A stretch of 64,000 bases of DNA from UBA5109 sp964606735. Its GTDB lineage: Bacteria > Pseudomonadota > Gammaproteobacteria > Pseudomonadales > Pseudohongiellaceae. The notes below the pieces were generated by a model. That model was not told where the DNA came from. It worked only from the letters and a program-made list of their open reading frames with translations, and made no database searches. The stretch spans positions 75,753-139,752 of the forward strand of contig CAZSHI010000003.1 of NCBI GenBank assembly GCA_964606735.1. Reading direction: 5' to 3'. Below, piece after piece: positions 52,118 through 60,685 of this stretch. Positions within the stretch are counted from its first letter, which is position 1. Every line of letters begins with the position of its first letter. A program made the position numbers and the translations under genes.

Positions 52118-53494
52118 TCACTGTTCCACAAACTCACGAACCACAGCATTCATGATCTGTTCTCCCTGGATGAAACTGTCCAGTGGCCAGCGCTCGTTAT
52201 TTCCGTGATAGTTACTGCTGAAACCGTCAGGAACGACAACCGGCCCAAAGCCGTATGCGATAATGCCTAAATCCCGGAAGAAATGACTGTCGGTAAAAGC
52301 GCCCAGTACGGAAGGAAAAACATTTGCCCCTGGTATACGTTCCTGTAAAACACGCGACATACTGCGAAACAGCTCAGTGTCAGCACTGGAGGATGCCGGT
52401 GAAAAAAGCATGATTTGTTCAATCTCGATTTGATCATCCGCAATTCTCTGACGTAGCTGATCAAGAAACTGATTGGCATCCTGCTCTGGCAGGATACGGC
52501 AATCCATTTCAGCGCTTGCCGTCGGTGGCACCACATTAATCTTGTCACTAGCACTGAGCATGGTCAAAGAACAGGTATTGCGAATCAAGGCATGCAGGGC
52601 TGGCCGCTCGGCCTGAAATTCCACTAGAAAATCAGGATCTTCGACAGCTTCATCTATATTAGCCATGGCAGCCTGCCAGCGTGGCTCTTCAAAAGGTGCC
52701 AGTTGCTCAAACATACTGCGCACAGGGTCAGACACCTGTGGCTCAAAGGGCTGTACACGAATTCGTTCCAGCGCTGCAATCAGTCTTGTTGTAGCAGATG
52801 TCAGCCGTGGGGCTGACCCATGTCCGGGAATATCTTCAGACCTCAGCCTCAACCAGAAGGGTCTTTTCTGAGCAACTTCAATGCCGACCTGTATAGTCCC
52901 GTTATCCATCTGAGTCGGCTCAGTCAGTTCATTTAGAACATAACCGACATTTTCAAAAATTTCGGGGCGATTTTCGATAAGCCAGCCTGCGCCGAAAAAT
53001 CCACCTGCTTCTTCATCAGCTGTCGCCATAAATATCACGTCACGATTTAAGCTGACATTGTTGCGATGCAAATTCAAAAAAGCCTGTAGATGCAAGATGC
53101 CCAGCCCTTTGGTATCAGCAACGCCGCGTCCATAAATCATGCCATCCCTGATTTCAGGAACCAGAGGATCACTGTCCCAGAATTCTTCACTTGCCGGGAC
53201 TACATCAATGTGATGCAACAGAATCAGAGCCGGTTCATCACCACCTTCCAGACGTGCCCAGATATTGCCGCGACCCGGAGCAGATTCCGCCGTTTCATAT
53301 GGAATGCCTTCTTCATCAAAAATACGGGCGAAGAACTCAACACCACGTGTTTCGTTGCCAGGCGGATTTACCGTCTCGATGGCAAGGTATTCCATCAGAC
53401 GTTCAAGCACCAGGTCCTGGGCGGATGCAAATTGAGACGCAATGTTCAATAGCAGAATTAAAACAGCGGTGCTAATTTTTCTGAGTGCATACAT
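52118..53494 (-). CDS. Secreted M20 metallopeptidase
   Basis: A 458-residue protein with a signal peptide (to about residue 26, ASAQ). The M20 zinc site is visible: H95-x-D97 (LLHHIDVVP), bridging D127 (GVADTKG) and E161-E162 (TADEEAGG). A lid/dimerisation domain is inserted (about 210-330). It resembles carnosinase-like and ArgE-like enzymes, but an exported form suggests removal of amino acids from peptides in the periplasm. The ATG at 53494 is preferred to an upstream in-frame start because the signal peptide begins there and GGGG lies upstream. Confidence 0.87.
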   Translation of the reverse strand: MYALRKISTAVLILLLNIASQFASAQDLVLERLMEYLAIETVNPPGNETRGVEFFARIFDEEGIPYETAESAPGRGNIWARLEGGDEPALILLHHIDVVPASEEFWDSDPLVPEIRDGMIYGRGVADTKGLGILHLQAFLNLHRNNVSLNRDVIFMATADEEAGGFFGAGWLIENRPEIFENVGYVLNELTEPTQMDNGTIQVGIEVAQKRPFWLRLRSEDIPGHGSAPRLTSATTRLIAALERIRVQPFEPQVSDPVRSMFEQLAPFEEPRWQAAMANIDEAVEDPDFLVEFQAERPALHALIRNTCSLTMLSASDKINVVPPTASAEMDCRILPEQDANQFLDQLRQRIADDQIEIEQIMLFSPASSSADTELFRSMSRVLQERIPGANVFPSVLGAFTDSHFFRDLGIIAYGFGPVVVPDGFSSNYHGNNERWPLDSFIQGEQIMNAVVREFVEQ

Positions 53495-53657
53495 GAGAAA
53501 CCCCAGGTTCAATGTAGTAAATTTATTCGTATAAAAGTATGGCTTATAGCATGGACTTGCATCCATTAAACCACAGGAAAAACTCTCACAGAAATACAAC
53601 AGACTCTTAACAGGCTGTGTAGACATATCCATGAAGAGTTTGCAGAAAACCTGATCT

Positions 53658-53692
53658 CAATTTTCTGGTGTTTCGGGCGCACCTGAAAATTG
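53658..53692. repeat. 13-base inverted repeat next to the HAAS gene stop
   Basis: CAATTTTCTGGTG (53658-53670) and CACCTGAAAATTG (53680-53692) pair over 13 positions with a single T:T mismatch and a nine-base loop. It begins 15 bases after the HAAS-protein stop on the reverse strand. No T-tract follows, so it is probably a 3'-end structure of that transcript rather than a classical terminator. Confidence 0.6.
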
Positions 53693-53706
53693 GCGATAGC
53701 TTAAAA

Positions 53707-54402
53707 TTAGCGGATAAGGCTGCGTCTGTCACGATGCTCTAAAAAATAATTCAAGATCCAGCCTGTGGCAAAGTAGGAAGACATTCGAATTAAACTTCCA
53801 AAGCCCACACCCATCGATATCGTGAAATTGCCATTCCCAATCACGCTGCCTTGAATATTTGTAGAATGAAATGAGCCTAACACAGCGATGACCGCAAGAC
53901 TGATATAAATTATCCAGTTGTCCAGCATTCGTTCTCGAGCAAGCCCAACAAAAACAAGCGCCATCAACAGAGGTAGCACGTAAATGTATAAAAGGCTGGT
54001 AATTTTAAAGGTCACAATAAAACCAAAAGGAACCTGAGTGCCACGAGGCAAATTTTCTAGCTGAAAAAATTCAACACTGGCAAATACAAATAAAACTCCC
54101 AAAGCAGCCAGCACCAGATAAACCACTATCGGGGACATAATGAAAAACATTTTGGGATGCATAGAAATAAACGAACGCAATTCTTTCTGACTGACAGCTT
54201 TATCGGCAATAGTCCTTAAATCGCCCAGTTGTTGTTGAGCCTGCAATGCCGCTTCTTTCTCGTCCAATCCACTCGAGAGCAAGCTGGTTTTAATGTCCGA
54301 ATAATGATCCTGCAATTCTTTCAGAGTCCGTCGAACGTAGCGGGGTGAGACACCTGACTTTAGCATCGTGTTTTTTAATTCCTTTAGCTCCTGTTCAAGC
54401 AT
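53707..54402 (-). CDS. HAAS-domain membrane protein, PadR partner
   Basis: A 231-residue protein. The cytoplasmic N-terminal ~80 residues resemble a HAAS/DUF1700 domain (LKNTMLKSGVSPRYVRRTLKELQDHYSDI), commonly linked to PadR-type regulators. Four or five transmembrane helices follow. It overlaps the PadR gene by eight bases and is transcribed from the same operator. The family is thought to respond to membrane-active compounds by anchoring the regulator or controlling an envelope response; the actual function is unknown. Confidence 0.77.
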   Translation of the reverse strand: MLEQELKELKNTMLKSGVSPRYVRRTLKELQDHYSDIKTSLLSSGLDEKEAALQAQQQLGDLRTIADKAVSQKELRSFISMHPKMFFIMSPIVVYLVLAALGVLFVFASVEFFQLENLPRGTQVPFGFIVTFKITSLLYIYVLPLLMALVFVGLARERMLDNWIIYISLAVIAVLGSFHSTNIQGSVIGNGNFTISMGVGFGSLIRMSSYFATGWILNYFLEHRDRRSLIR

Positions 54403-54730
54403 AGCTTAACTCCAGGCAGGCATTGACGCCTGCTGTAATGTCCTGCCACTGTTGATGGATGGATTCAAAACGTTTTTTCCCTTTGGCTGTAAGCCTGTAA
54501 TAAACACGCGTACGGCCATCGACCAGCTTAGATCGGGATCTCAGATAAGCCCTGGCCTCCAGCGCATGCAAAGTTGGATAGATCACCCCTTCGGCCAGAT
54601 TGATGGCCTCTTGTGTCGACTGGCGAATACCACGCACAATTTCATAACCATATTTTTCTTCATTTAACAGCAATCTGAGCACCAGGAGTTCAGGTACTCC
54701 CGACATAAATGCAGCATTGGTTTTTGCCAT
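54395..54730 (-). CDS. PadR family transcriptional repressor
   Basis: A 111-residue winged-helix protein. LLVLRLLLNEEKYGYEIVRGIRQ and EGVIYPTLHALEARAYLRSR are the PadR HTH and wing; the short C-terminal helix (FESIHQQWQDITAGVN) gives dimerisation. The start at 54730 uses the AGG four codons after an alternative ATG at 54742. PadR proteins normally repress their own operon, and a palindromic site lies directly upstream. It controls at least itself and the HAAS membrane protein. Confidence 0.88.
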   Translation of the reverse strand: MAKTNAAFMSGVPELLVLRLLLNEEKYGYEIVRGIRQSTQEAINLAEGVIYPTLHALEARAYLRSRSKLVDGRTRVYYRLTAKGKKRFESIHQQWQDITAGVNACLELSYA

Positions 54731-54742
54731 CTCAAACCTCAT

Positions 54743-54782
54743 ACCTATTAGTAATAGGTGTATTATGCCTATTTTATATAGG
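54743..54782. promoter_or_regulatory. Palindromic PadR operator
   Basis: A perfect 17-base palindrome ACCTATTA-G-TAATAGGT (54743-54759) is followed by a second inverted repeat CCTAT-TTTAT-ATAGG (54768-54782), centres 24 bases apart. Both sit immediately upstream of the padR start, the second overlapping an AT-rich probable -10 area. PadR dimers typically bind ATAC/ATAG-type dyads, so this is a likely autoregulatory operator. Confidence 0.78.
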
Positions 54783-54951
54783 TATGCAAGACACTCAGCT
54801 GATATGAGCCTGAAATTTTACTGACAAAGATTACCGGTTTATGCCCAGGCCGTCTGGTAGCAGAACCTTACCAGACATGCCGGCACAGGAATGAATGTTT
54901 TTTTGGCGAGCCCCAGAATGGTTAACTCGCCATTGAATGATGAATAATTGC

Positions 54952-55497
54952 TTAAAGCAGGCGCCAGAAACGAATCACCACACCATTGGGGTAACGTTCA
55001 CCGCTAGCGACAAATATGGAGCGCATCAGCCATTCCAGCTCTGGTGCAGCCGTTTCAAATTTGGGCACGGCTCGAAAGTAGATTTGTGATTGGTCGACCA
55101 CCTCACCCCGATTTAAGCGGGTAATTACATCTGGCGGCGCATGGCGAATACCGATGTTGGAGACATAGATCAGGTCGCCCTCATCGGTTTCCAGGGTATA
55201 GCGGGCATCGATATCGGTAAAACCGTCTTCGCGAATAATCTGCCAGTCTGCCCCACCAGGCACCACACGGCCTGCAATTCCCGGACCCTCAAAAGTACCA
55301 CCCAGAATGTCCACGATGCGGCGCGTACCGTTTGGCAAGTCGCCAACCACGGTCGGATCGGCCACTTCCACCAACACCTCAAAGGCAAAGACTAGGCCCG
55401 GGGCTTCCGGCGTTTCCTGCGCAAGTGCCAGATGATTGTTGCTCAGTATCAAGAGCGCTGCCATCAGCAGGCCTGTCACTTTTGTTTTTTGTTTCAT
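54952..55497 (-). CDS. Exported DUF3237 protein
   Basis: A 181-residue protein with a signal peptide (to about residue 26, LALAQ). The remainder has the DUF3237 pattern: LVFAFEVLVEVADPTVVGDLPNGTRRIVDILGGTFEGPGIAGRVVPGGADWQ and a C-terminal RYPNGVVIRFWRLL. DUF3237 proteins are small beta-barrels of unknown function, often next to oxidoreductases. This copy is periplasmic, which is a minority form. It is divergent from the M28-like gene and may belong with the oxidative cluster to its right. Confidence 0.8.
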   Translation of the reverse strand: MKQKTKVTGLLMAALLILSNNHLALAQETPEAPGLVFAFEVLVEVADPTVVGDLPNGTRRIVDILGGTFEGPGIAGRVVPGGADWQIIREDGFTDIDARYTLETDEGDLIYVSNIGIRHAPPDVITRLNRGEVVDQSQIYFRAVPKFETAAPELEWLMRSIFVASGERYPNGVVIRFWRLL

Positions 55498-55662
55498 TTT
55501 TTTTCCTCTACGACTTTTACTTATTAGTGAGCGCTCTCCAGACTACACCATTCCCGTTCTGGCTGCATGATTGATTTTGCGGTGCCTCAGTTGACCTATC
55601 ATCCCAAAAATAGTCTTATAAGCCATCTAACATCCTGATAATTGAAATTCGAGATCAAGCTC

Positions 55663-57204
55663 ATGACATATTCCTTGAAACCTACCGGCATGCTCCTGGT
55701 TTTTTCTCTGCTGAACAGCCTAGTACAGGCACAAGAGGCACCTTTTTACGGGCTAAGCCTGCCGGGATCTGCCACCCTGCAGGTGCTTGATTTTGATCAG
55801 GTAGATTTCCCACCTTTAGCAACAGGCAATCCGGCAGAAGCAGCTGTACTGCATACAAATCTTCAACGGTTCGTGGAGATTGCTTTGGCCAGTCGAGAGC
55901 GAAACCCACAACGCTGGGGCAATTTTTCCGGCTTTCCAGAAGAAGAGGCAGTGATTGATTATATCAATACACGCTTCAGCCAAGCCGGTGTCGAGGATAT
56001 TGATATTCGCCGCTACGATCAGGCGCCCTGGTCATTGAGCACCAGTTGGTCACTACAGCTACTCAGCAAAGGGGAAAGTGTTGAACTGCAATCCGCCGTA
56101 CCGATGGGGGTGGGTAACAGAAGCCGTATTGAGCCACTCAATGCCGGCTTGATTTACGCAGGTCGGGGTTCTGCCGCGGATCTGGCTGGTCGCGACCTTG
56201 ATGGAAAAATTGCTGTCATCCGTGGTGAAGTGGCTCCCCAGTTTTATGATATTTCAACACGTAATTCGACGAACAGACTGGCTGAAGCAGGAGCAGTCGG
56301 GGTCATTCTTTTATGGGATACCCCAGGTAACATGCAGGTACAGCTGGGCAACTGTCCAAATATTTCATGTTTTAACCTGGGTGGTGAAGACAGCGCCTTT
56401 CTCGAGGCCATGCTGGTGAAGGCCGCCGAAACCGGAGAAATGGATGAACTGAGTGCCCGCATGGAAATTGATGTGGAGCGGGAAGTGCGTGGAGCCATCA
56501 ATCTGGTGGGACGCATCCCCGGCCATGGCAACAGCGAGGAAAACATTATCCTGATTGCACATACTGATACCTGGTTTGGCGGCGCCGATGATAATGCATC
56601 GGGACTGGCTGTACTGCTCGGTCTGACCGATTATTTTTCCAGGGAAGGTAATCGCCTTGCGCACGACATTTACGTGGTGGCGTCTCCGGGTCACCACCAT
56701 GGTGCCGGCGGGACTGCCTTTTTTGCTGATAATTATTCTGAGCTGCTGGACAATAACATGGTCACGATCAACCTTGAACACGTGGCTTCAACCGGTGTTT
56801 CGCGTATTGATGCCATGATGATGGATGGCGTCACAGATGCCTATGGCAACATTGCCAACTCGATGACTCCCACCAACTGGGACAGCCCCTGGCATGGGGT
56901 TGCCATGTCTGACAAGACCCCTTTCCTGGTCAATGCCTGGCAAGAAGCTGCAGCCAGTAACATGTATACCCAGCCAGCCTCGGTCTGGGAACCGGCGGCT
57001 CGTTCCGTGCCCGGTGAAGCCGCTGCAGTGGATGCAGCAGGCGCCCTCGTGATCCAGAATGTTGAAACCTCACACTGGTACCACAGTTCGGGCGCAACGG
57101 CAGAGACTATTTCACCGGAAAGCCTGCAACGCGCTTATCTGTTTTTCCGCGACATTATGCACATCATCGATGATGCGACGAAAGCGGAGATCCGCGCTCG
57201 ATAG
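55663..57204 (+). CDS. M28-like secreted peptidase with PA domain, altered active site
   Basis: A 513-residue protein with a signal peptide (to about residue 23). A PA domain is inserted (about 160-255). The M28 fold shows H300-x-D302 and DDNASG (D309/D310). However, where M28 peptidases have the catalytic Glu-Glu, this protein reads SPGHHHGAGG (341-350), with no Glu. The His cluster could bind a metal in a different way, or the protein may not be a peptidase. It starts at ATG 55663 and reads toward the PQQ cluster but is separated from it by two genes on the other strand. Confidence 0.78.
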   Translation: MTYSLKPTGMLLVFSLLNSLVQAQEAPFYGLSLPGSATLQVLDFDQVDFPPLATGNPAEAAVLHTNLQRFVEIALASRERNPQRWGNFSGFPEEEAVIDYINTRFSQAGVEDIDIRRYDQAPWSLSTSWSLQLLSKGESVELQSAVPMGVGNRSRIEPLNAGLIYAGRGSAADLAGRDLDGKIAVIRGEVAPQFYDISTRNSTNRLAEAGAVGVILLWDTPGNMQVQLGNCPNISCFNLGGEDSAFLEAMLVKAAETGEMDELSARMEIDVEREVRGAINLVGRIPGHGNSEENIILIAHTDTWFGGADDNASGLAVLLGLTDYFSREGNRLAHDIYVVASPGHHHGAGGTAFFADNYSELLDNNMVTINLEHVASTGVSRIDAMMMDGVTDAYGNIANSMTPTNWDSPWHGVAMSDKTPFLVNAWQEAAASNMYTQPASVWEPAARSVPGEAAAVDAAGALVIQNVETSHWYHSSGATAETISPESLQRAYLFFRDIMHIIDDATKAEIRAR

Positions 57205-57282
57205 GCATGGCCTCTGTGATAGGGTCCGAACATGGAGCTTGTCTGGATCAGCGGATTGAGCAGCAGGGTTCACTTGCCCTGC

Positions 57283-57672
57283 CTAGTCTTCCCAGCGGCC
57301 GATTGTACGACCATCTTCAAAGCGGGCACCGATAAACAGCCCCGCGGGGGCGCCGTCCAGCATGGGGTAGGTGCGAATGGTCACCGGGGCTCCGGGGGCA
57401 AAGGTTGTCGGGTTCACGCCTTCGCGTATTAAGCGGTTGGGACTGCCCCACTCCAGGCTCCATTCAACCTGTTCGCCGGTCTCATCGTTATACACCTGAA
57501 TCCAGGAATGCGGATTGGTAAACTGGAATTCCTTGACGACGCCGGTGAATTCCTTGACCTGTGACTGGTCAAACATGGCCGTGGAATGGTGGGCAAAAAC
57601 CGTATGCGATAAACCTGCACAGCCCAAAAGCAGCACCAGCAGACCGAGTCTGAATATGCCTTGTTTCTGCAT
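57283..57672 (-). CDS. DUF6152 periplasmic protein (copy A)
   Basis: A 129-residue secreted protein with a strong GGAGG site ahead of the ATG at 57672. After the signal peptide the mature protein begins HHSTAMFD and contains TGVVKEFQFTNPHSWIQVY and EWSLEWGSPN; this HH-MFD-FTNPH pattern marks DUF6152. The His pair at the mature N-terminus suggests metal binding. It is encoded just after companion protein A in the same direction. A second DUF6152 is encoded at 59384. Function of the family is unknown; members often lie near quinoproteins. Confidence 0.8.
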   Translation of the reverse strand: MQKQGIFRLGLLVLLLGCAGLSHTVFAHHSTAMFDQSQVKEFTGVVKEFQFTNPHSWIQVYNDETGEQVEWSLEWGSPNRLIREGVNPTTFAPGAPVTIRTYPMLDGAPAGLFIGARFEDGRTIGRWED

Positions 57673-57694
57673 TGCCCTACCTCCCAGCATTCAT

Positions 57695-58516
57695 TTATTC
57701 TAGATCCCGGTCGAGGATTTCCCCCTCGGCATCCAGGGTCAGTGTCCTGCCAGTATTGAGATCGACAGGATTGCGGTTGTTTTCGGCGCAGGCATAATCG
57801 TATAGACGCGTGCCTTCTGGCATACGCCTGTACTGCCGGGTAACCACCCAGGCTTCTGTCAACGCCTTCTCATCGTGAATTGTTAATTCTATTTCCAGCG
57901 TGTCTGTCGCTATCAGGTGCATGCGGGTAAATATATGAGCTGCATCGCTGAGGATGGCGCCCGTGCGATCCAGAATGGTCGGACCGTCTTCTGAACTGAG
58001 CAGGGCCAGGGTATCAAACACCAGGGTATCGCCTTCCCAGTGCCCGACAGAGTCTCCGGTATAGGTCGGCCAGCGCAAATCCGGGGGAGCATGATCACGG
58101 CCATCCGTATAAATACGCATCAGGTTGGGACCGTTTTCCTGAATTATCCACACTTCATCTTCGGTAAGGGCAAATTCATAGAGATCCGGCATATTCAGAA
58201 TACGGGGAAATCCGGTCGGGGTGCCACAAATAGAAATCGGATCCGGGTAGAGACCGGCATCCCGCAGGGCCAGATTGGCCTCGTATTTACGCTCCCATTC
58301 CTCGTTATACGGCGGGTACTGACGAACCCCGGGAGTTCCCGATTGCCCTTCTCCCTCCACGGTCGCAGGATCAAATACCGTGCTTCCCAGTCGCTGCCAG
58401 GCCCCACTCCAGTCGGGCAGGGTCTGCTGTGCACTAAGCGGAGTACAGGCAAACAGGCCAGCAAGAATGATGAGTTTTAGTGTTGCCCTTGGCAAAATAG
58501 GCGCTCCTGTGAACAT
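57695..58516 (-). CDS. Secreted companion protein of DUF6152 (copy A)
   Basis: A 273-residue protein with an N-terminal export signal; a possible lipobox LFAC at residue ~24 makes a lipoprotein likely. Typical elements are LPDWSGAWQRLG, PRILNMPDLYEFALTEDEVWI, RIYTDGR and TGDSVGHWEGDTLVFDT, then YDYACAENN at the end. I recognise it as the protein type that commonly accompanies DUF6152 and PQQ enzymes, but no function is known. It shares RIYTDGRD, GxS(I/V)G and YACAENN with the copy at 59802, so they are paralogues. It is divergent from the gene at 58655. Confidence 0.72.
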   Translation of the reverse strand: MFTGAPILPRATLKLIILAGLFACTPLSAQQTLPDWSGAWQRLGSTVFDPATVEGEGQSGTPGVRQYPPYNEEWERKYEANLALRDAGLYPDPISICGTPTGFPRILNMPDLYEFALTEDEVWIIQENGPNLMRIYTDGRDHAPPDLRWPTYTGDSVGHWEGDTLVFDTLALLSSEDGPTILDRTGAILSDAAHIFTRMHLIATDTLEIELTIHDEKALTEAWVVTRQYRRMPEGTRLYDYACAENNRNPVDLNTGRTLTLDAEGEILDRDLE

Positions 58517-58654
58517 TCTGGACTAACTCTCCCACAATCCTTGGGCTTGAGCAAGACACCCTTTCCTCGAATAGCGTTTTTTCGGAATACTGGGTTAGAA
58601 TCACTCAGGTATAAAAAATTACCAGTAACATCAATAATAATAACGAGGTTCCCC

Positions 58655-59344
58655 ATGCTTGCTCATGTCCGATTAAATACCAGCCTGCTGGCTATTCTGT
58701 GTGGTGTTCTGTTTACCCTGCTCAGCCTTGAAAGTGTTGCCCAGGAACGCCCTGCCCTGCTGTTTCAGGAAACCTGGCAGCAGGCCGAATCAGCCCTTGG
58801 CAGACCCAGCAGCCCCCATGCTTCGCCCAATCAGTATTATCTGGCCGGGCAGAGCGCAGTGACCAACAATAATCTCGAGCTCAATCTGTATGGTTTCAAA
58901 GCCAGCGATATCACCGTTTACGAACATGAAGGCCGAGTTGACCTGTGGACCGGTCTGGCCGGTTCTCCGGTAGCCATCACCCTTAAGTCCCGCAATGATT
59001 ATCTGGACCTGAGCGGTCTAGCCAAACTCAGAGCCATCGTTCGCACCAATAACCTGCATACCCTGCACCCGGTCATCAAATTACCGGACGGCACCATGGC
59101 TGTCGGCAGCCAGAGCATCGATACACATGGCGCCTTTCTCACCGTCGAGGTGGCCTTTGACAATCAGGACTGGTATGCACTCGACCCGGTGGAAGTCGTG
59201 GTCGGTAGTGCCATTGCAGAACCTGACATGAGCCTTATCGATGAAGTGGGCTTTGTGAACCTGTCTTCTGGTGGCGGTCACGGCAATGCAGGCTGGAGCA
59301 ATGTTTCCCATGTGGAAATCTTTGCTAACGCTGTCAGCCGATAA
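58655..59344 (+). CDS. Secreted protein of unknown function in the PQQ cluster
   Basis: A 229-residue protein with a signal peptide (to about residue 30, SVAQE). The remaining part is beta-rich, with repeated elements such as ITVYEHEGRVDLWTGLAG, NYYLDL-type strands and GFVNLSSGGGHGNAGWSN, and looks like a single jelly-roll/lectin-like fold; this is only an impression. No family is recognised. The ATG at 58655 with CGAGG upstream is chosen over a start at 58541, which has no export signal. It lies between the two DUF6152 modules and is co-directional with copy B. Confidence 0.68.
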   Translation: MLAHVRLNTSLLAILCGVLFTLLSLESVAQERPALLFQETWQQAESALGRPSSPHASPNQYYLAGQSAVTNNNLELNLYGFKASDITVYEHEGRVDLWTGLAGSPVAITLKSRNDYLDLSGLAKLRAIVRTNNLHTLHPVIKLPDGTMAVGSQSIDTHGAFLTVEVAFDNQDWYALDPVEVVVGSAIAEPDMSLIDEVGFVNLSSGGGHGNAGWSNVSHVEIFANAVSR

Positions 59345-59383
59345 GCACTCCGGCCTGCAAAACACCAGGGGCAGGAGACGCCG

Positions 59384-59773
59384 ATGTTAAACAGCATTAA
59401 ACGCCTGAGCTGTCTGCTGCTATTGTTAAGCATGACCAGCAAGTCAGGCTTTGCCCACCATTCCCGTGCCATGTTTGATTTCGACAGCGCTAGGGATCTG
59501 GCGGGCACGGTGGTGGAATGGCAGTTTACCAATCCGCATGTGTTTATCATTCTGGAAGTCAGCAATGATGACGGCAGCACGTCTCAATGGACACTGGAAG
59601 GTTTCGGTCCGAATACCGTCTACCGTCAGGGTTGGACACCGGAGAGCCTCGAGCCTGGCGATAAAATCATCGTCAATGTGGCACCACTGTTTGCAGGTGG
59701 AACCGGTGGCAGCTATAGCAATGTCCGCTGGGAGGATGGTAGCGTTATTGACCCCAGAGCTCCACGCCCCTGA
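59384..59773 (+). CDS. DUF6152 periplasmic protein (copy B)
   Basis: A 129-residue exported protein: signal peptide to about residue 24, mature start HHSRAMFD, then GTVVEWQFTNPHVFIILEV and WTLEGFGPNT, the same signature as copy A at 57283 although overall similarity is moderate. The twin His at the mature N-terminus is retained in both. It precedes companion protein B by 28 bases, the reverse of the order in module A. Likely a small periplasmic beta-sandwich; function unknown. Confidence 0.8.
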   Translation: MLNSIKRLSCLLLLLSMTSKSGFAHHSRAMFDFDSARDLAGTVVEWQFTNPHVFIILEVSNDDGSTSQWTLEGFGPNTVYRQGWTPESLEPGDKIIVNVAPLFAGGTGGSYSNVRWEDGSVIDPRAPRP

Positions 59774-59801
59774 GCAGTCCCTCTAAGAATGTGAATGCCT
59801 T

Positions 59802-60659
59802 ATGTCTTTAGTCTTCAACATTGATTCTCCAGGCACCCAAGCTTCACTGTGTGTATTTTTCGCAATGTTGCTGAACGCTTGTGCACCTCCGGAATCGGCC
59901 GATACAGTTTCGGCGCAGACCGCGCCCGTCATGCAGTACCCGGACTGGCGTGGCCAGTGGAACCAGCACATGCAGCGTGGTGAGTGGCCCACCAATGGTT
60001 ACGCCGTGGATGGTCCGCCTCCCCTGAATGAGGAATACCTGGCACGCTGGCAGGAAGTTCACGCCCTCAATGATGCCGGCATCCTGCCGGATGAGCCCAC
60101 CCAGCGCTGCCTGCCACAGGGCATGCCGCGTATCATGAAGGCGGTTTACCCGATTGAATTCATTGTCACTCCACAAACAACTTATATCTATGCCGAGTGG
60201 AACAGTCAGTTCCGCCGCATCTACACCGATGGTCGCGACTGGCCTGTCTATACCCTGCCTTCCTTTAACGGCTACTCGATTGGCCAATGGCATGACGAAG
60301 ATGGTGATGGCACATATGACATGCTGTCGGTTGAGACCCGTCACTTGAAAGGACCACGTATCTATGATGGTCAGTGGGTGCCTTTCCATGACAACAATGA
60401 AACTATCATCCTCGAAGAAATCCGCCGTTTTGATGCCAACACCATGATGGATACAGTGACGACCATCGACGATGCCCTGACTGGCCCCTGGATAGTCACG
60501 CAATACTATGGTCGCGAGCAGGAAGTCATCTGGCAGGAATATGCCTGTGCCGAAAACAACAGCCAGCTACGTCTGGGTGATGAGTGGTACTTTATCAATG
60601 ATGACGGCACGCTGGCGCCGACCCGTGCCGGGCAACCGGGTCTGGTACCGGAATTTTGA
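59802..60659 (+). CDS. Lipoprotein companion of DUF6152 (copy B)
   Basis: A 285-residue lipoprotein with a clear lipobox LLNAC (Cys at about residue 27). The mature part includes YPDWRGQWNQH, LNEEYLARWQEVHALNDAGILPDEPTQRCLPQGMPRIM, RRIYTDGRDW and EYACAENNSQ. It is a paralogue of the protein at 57695 by its W-G-W start, PRIM/PRIL block, IYTDGRD and YACAENN. It ends just before the cytochrome gene and is probably part of the same transcript as the PQQ dehydrogenase. Confidence 0.74.
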   Translation: MSLVFNIDSPGTQASLCVFFAMLLNACAPPESADTVSAQTAPVMQYPDWRGQWNQHMQRGEWPTNGYAVDGPPPLNEEYLARWQEVHALNDAGILPDEPTQRCLPQGMPRIMKAVYPIEFIVTPQTTYIYAEWNSQFRRIYTDGRDWPVYTLPSFNGYSIGQWHDEDGDGTYDMLSVETRHLKGPRIYDGQWVPFHDNNETIILEEIRRFDANTMMDTVTTIDDALTGPWIVTQYYGREQEVIWQEYACAENNSQLRLGDEWYFINDDGTLAPTRAGQPGLVPEF

Positions 60660-60685
60660 AAACACAGGAAAGGCACTTACACGAC

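Noticed and set aside
54840..54935. Hairpins between padR and DUF3237 as a terminator
   Set aside because: GTCTGGTA/TACCAGAC and TGGCGAG/CTCGCCA form stems, but the T-run lies before, not after, the second one in the forward direction and is an A-run in the reverse direction.
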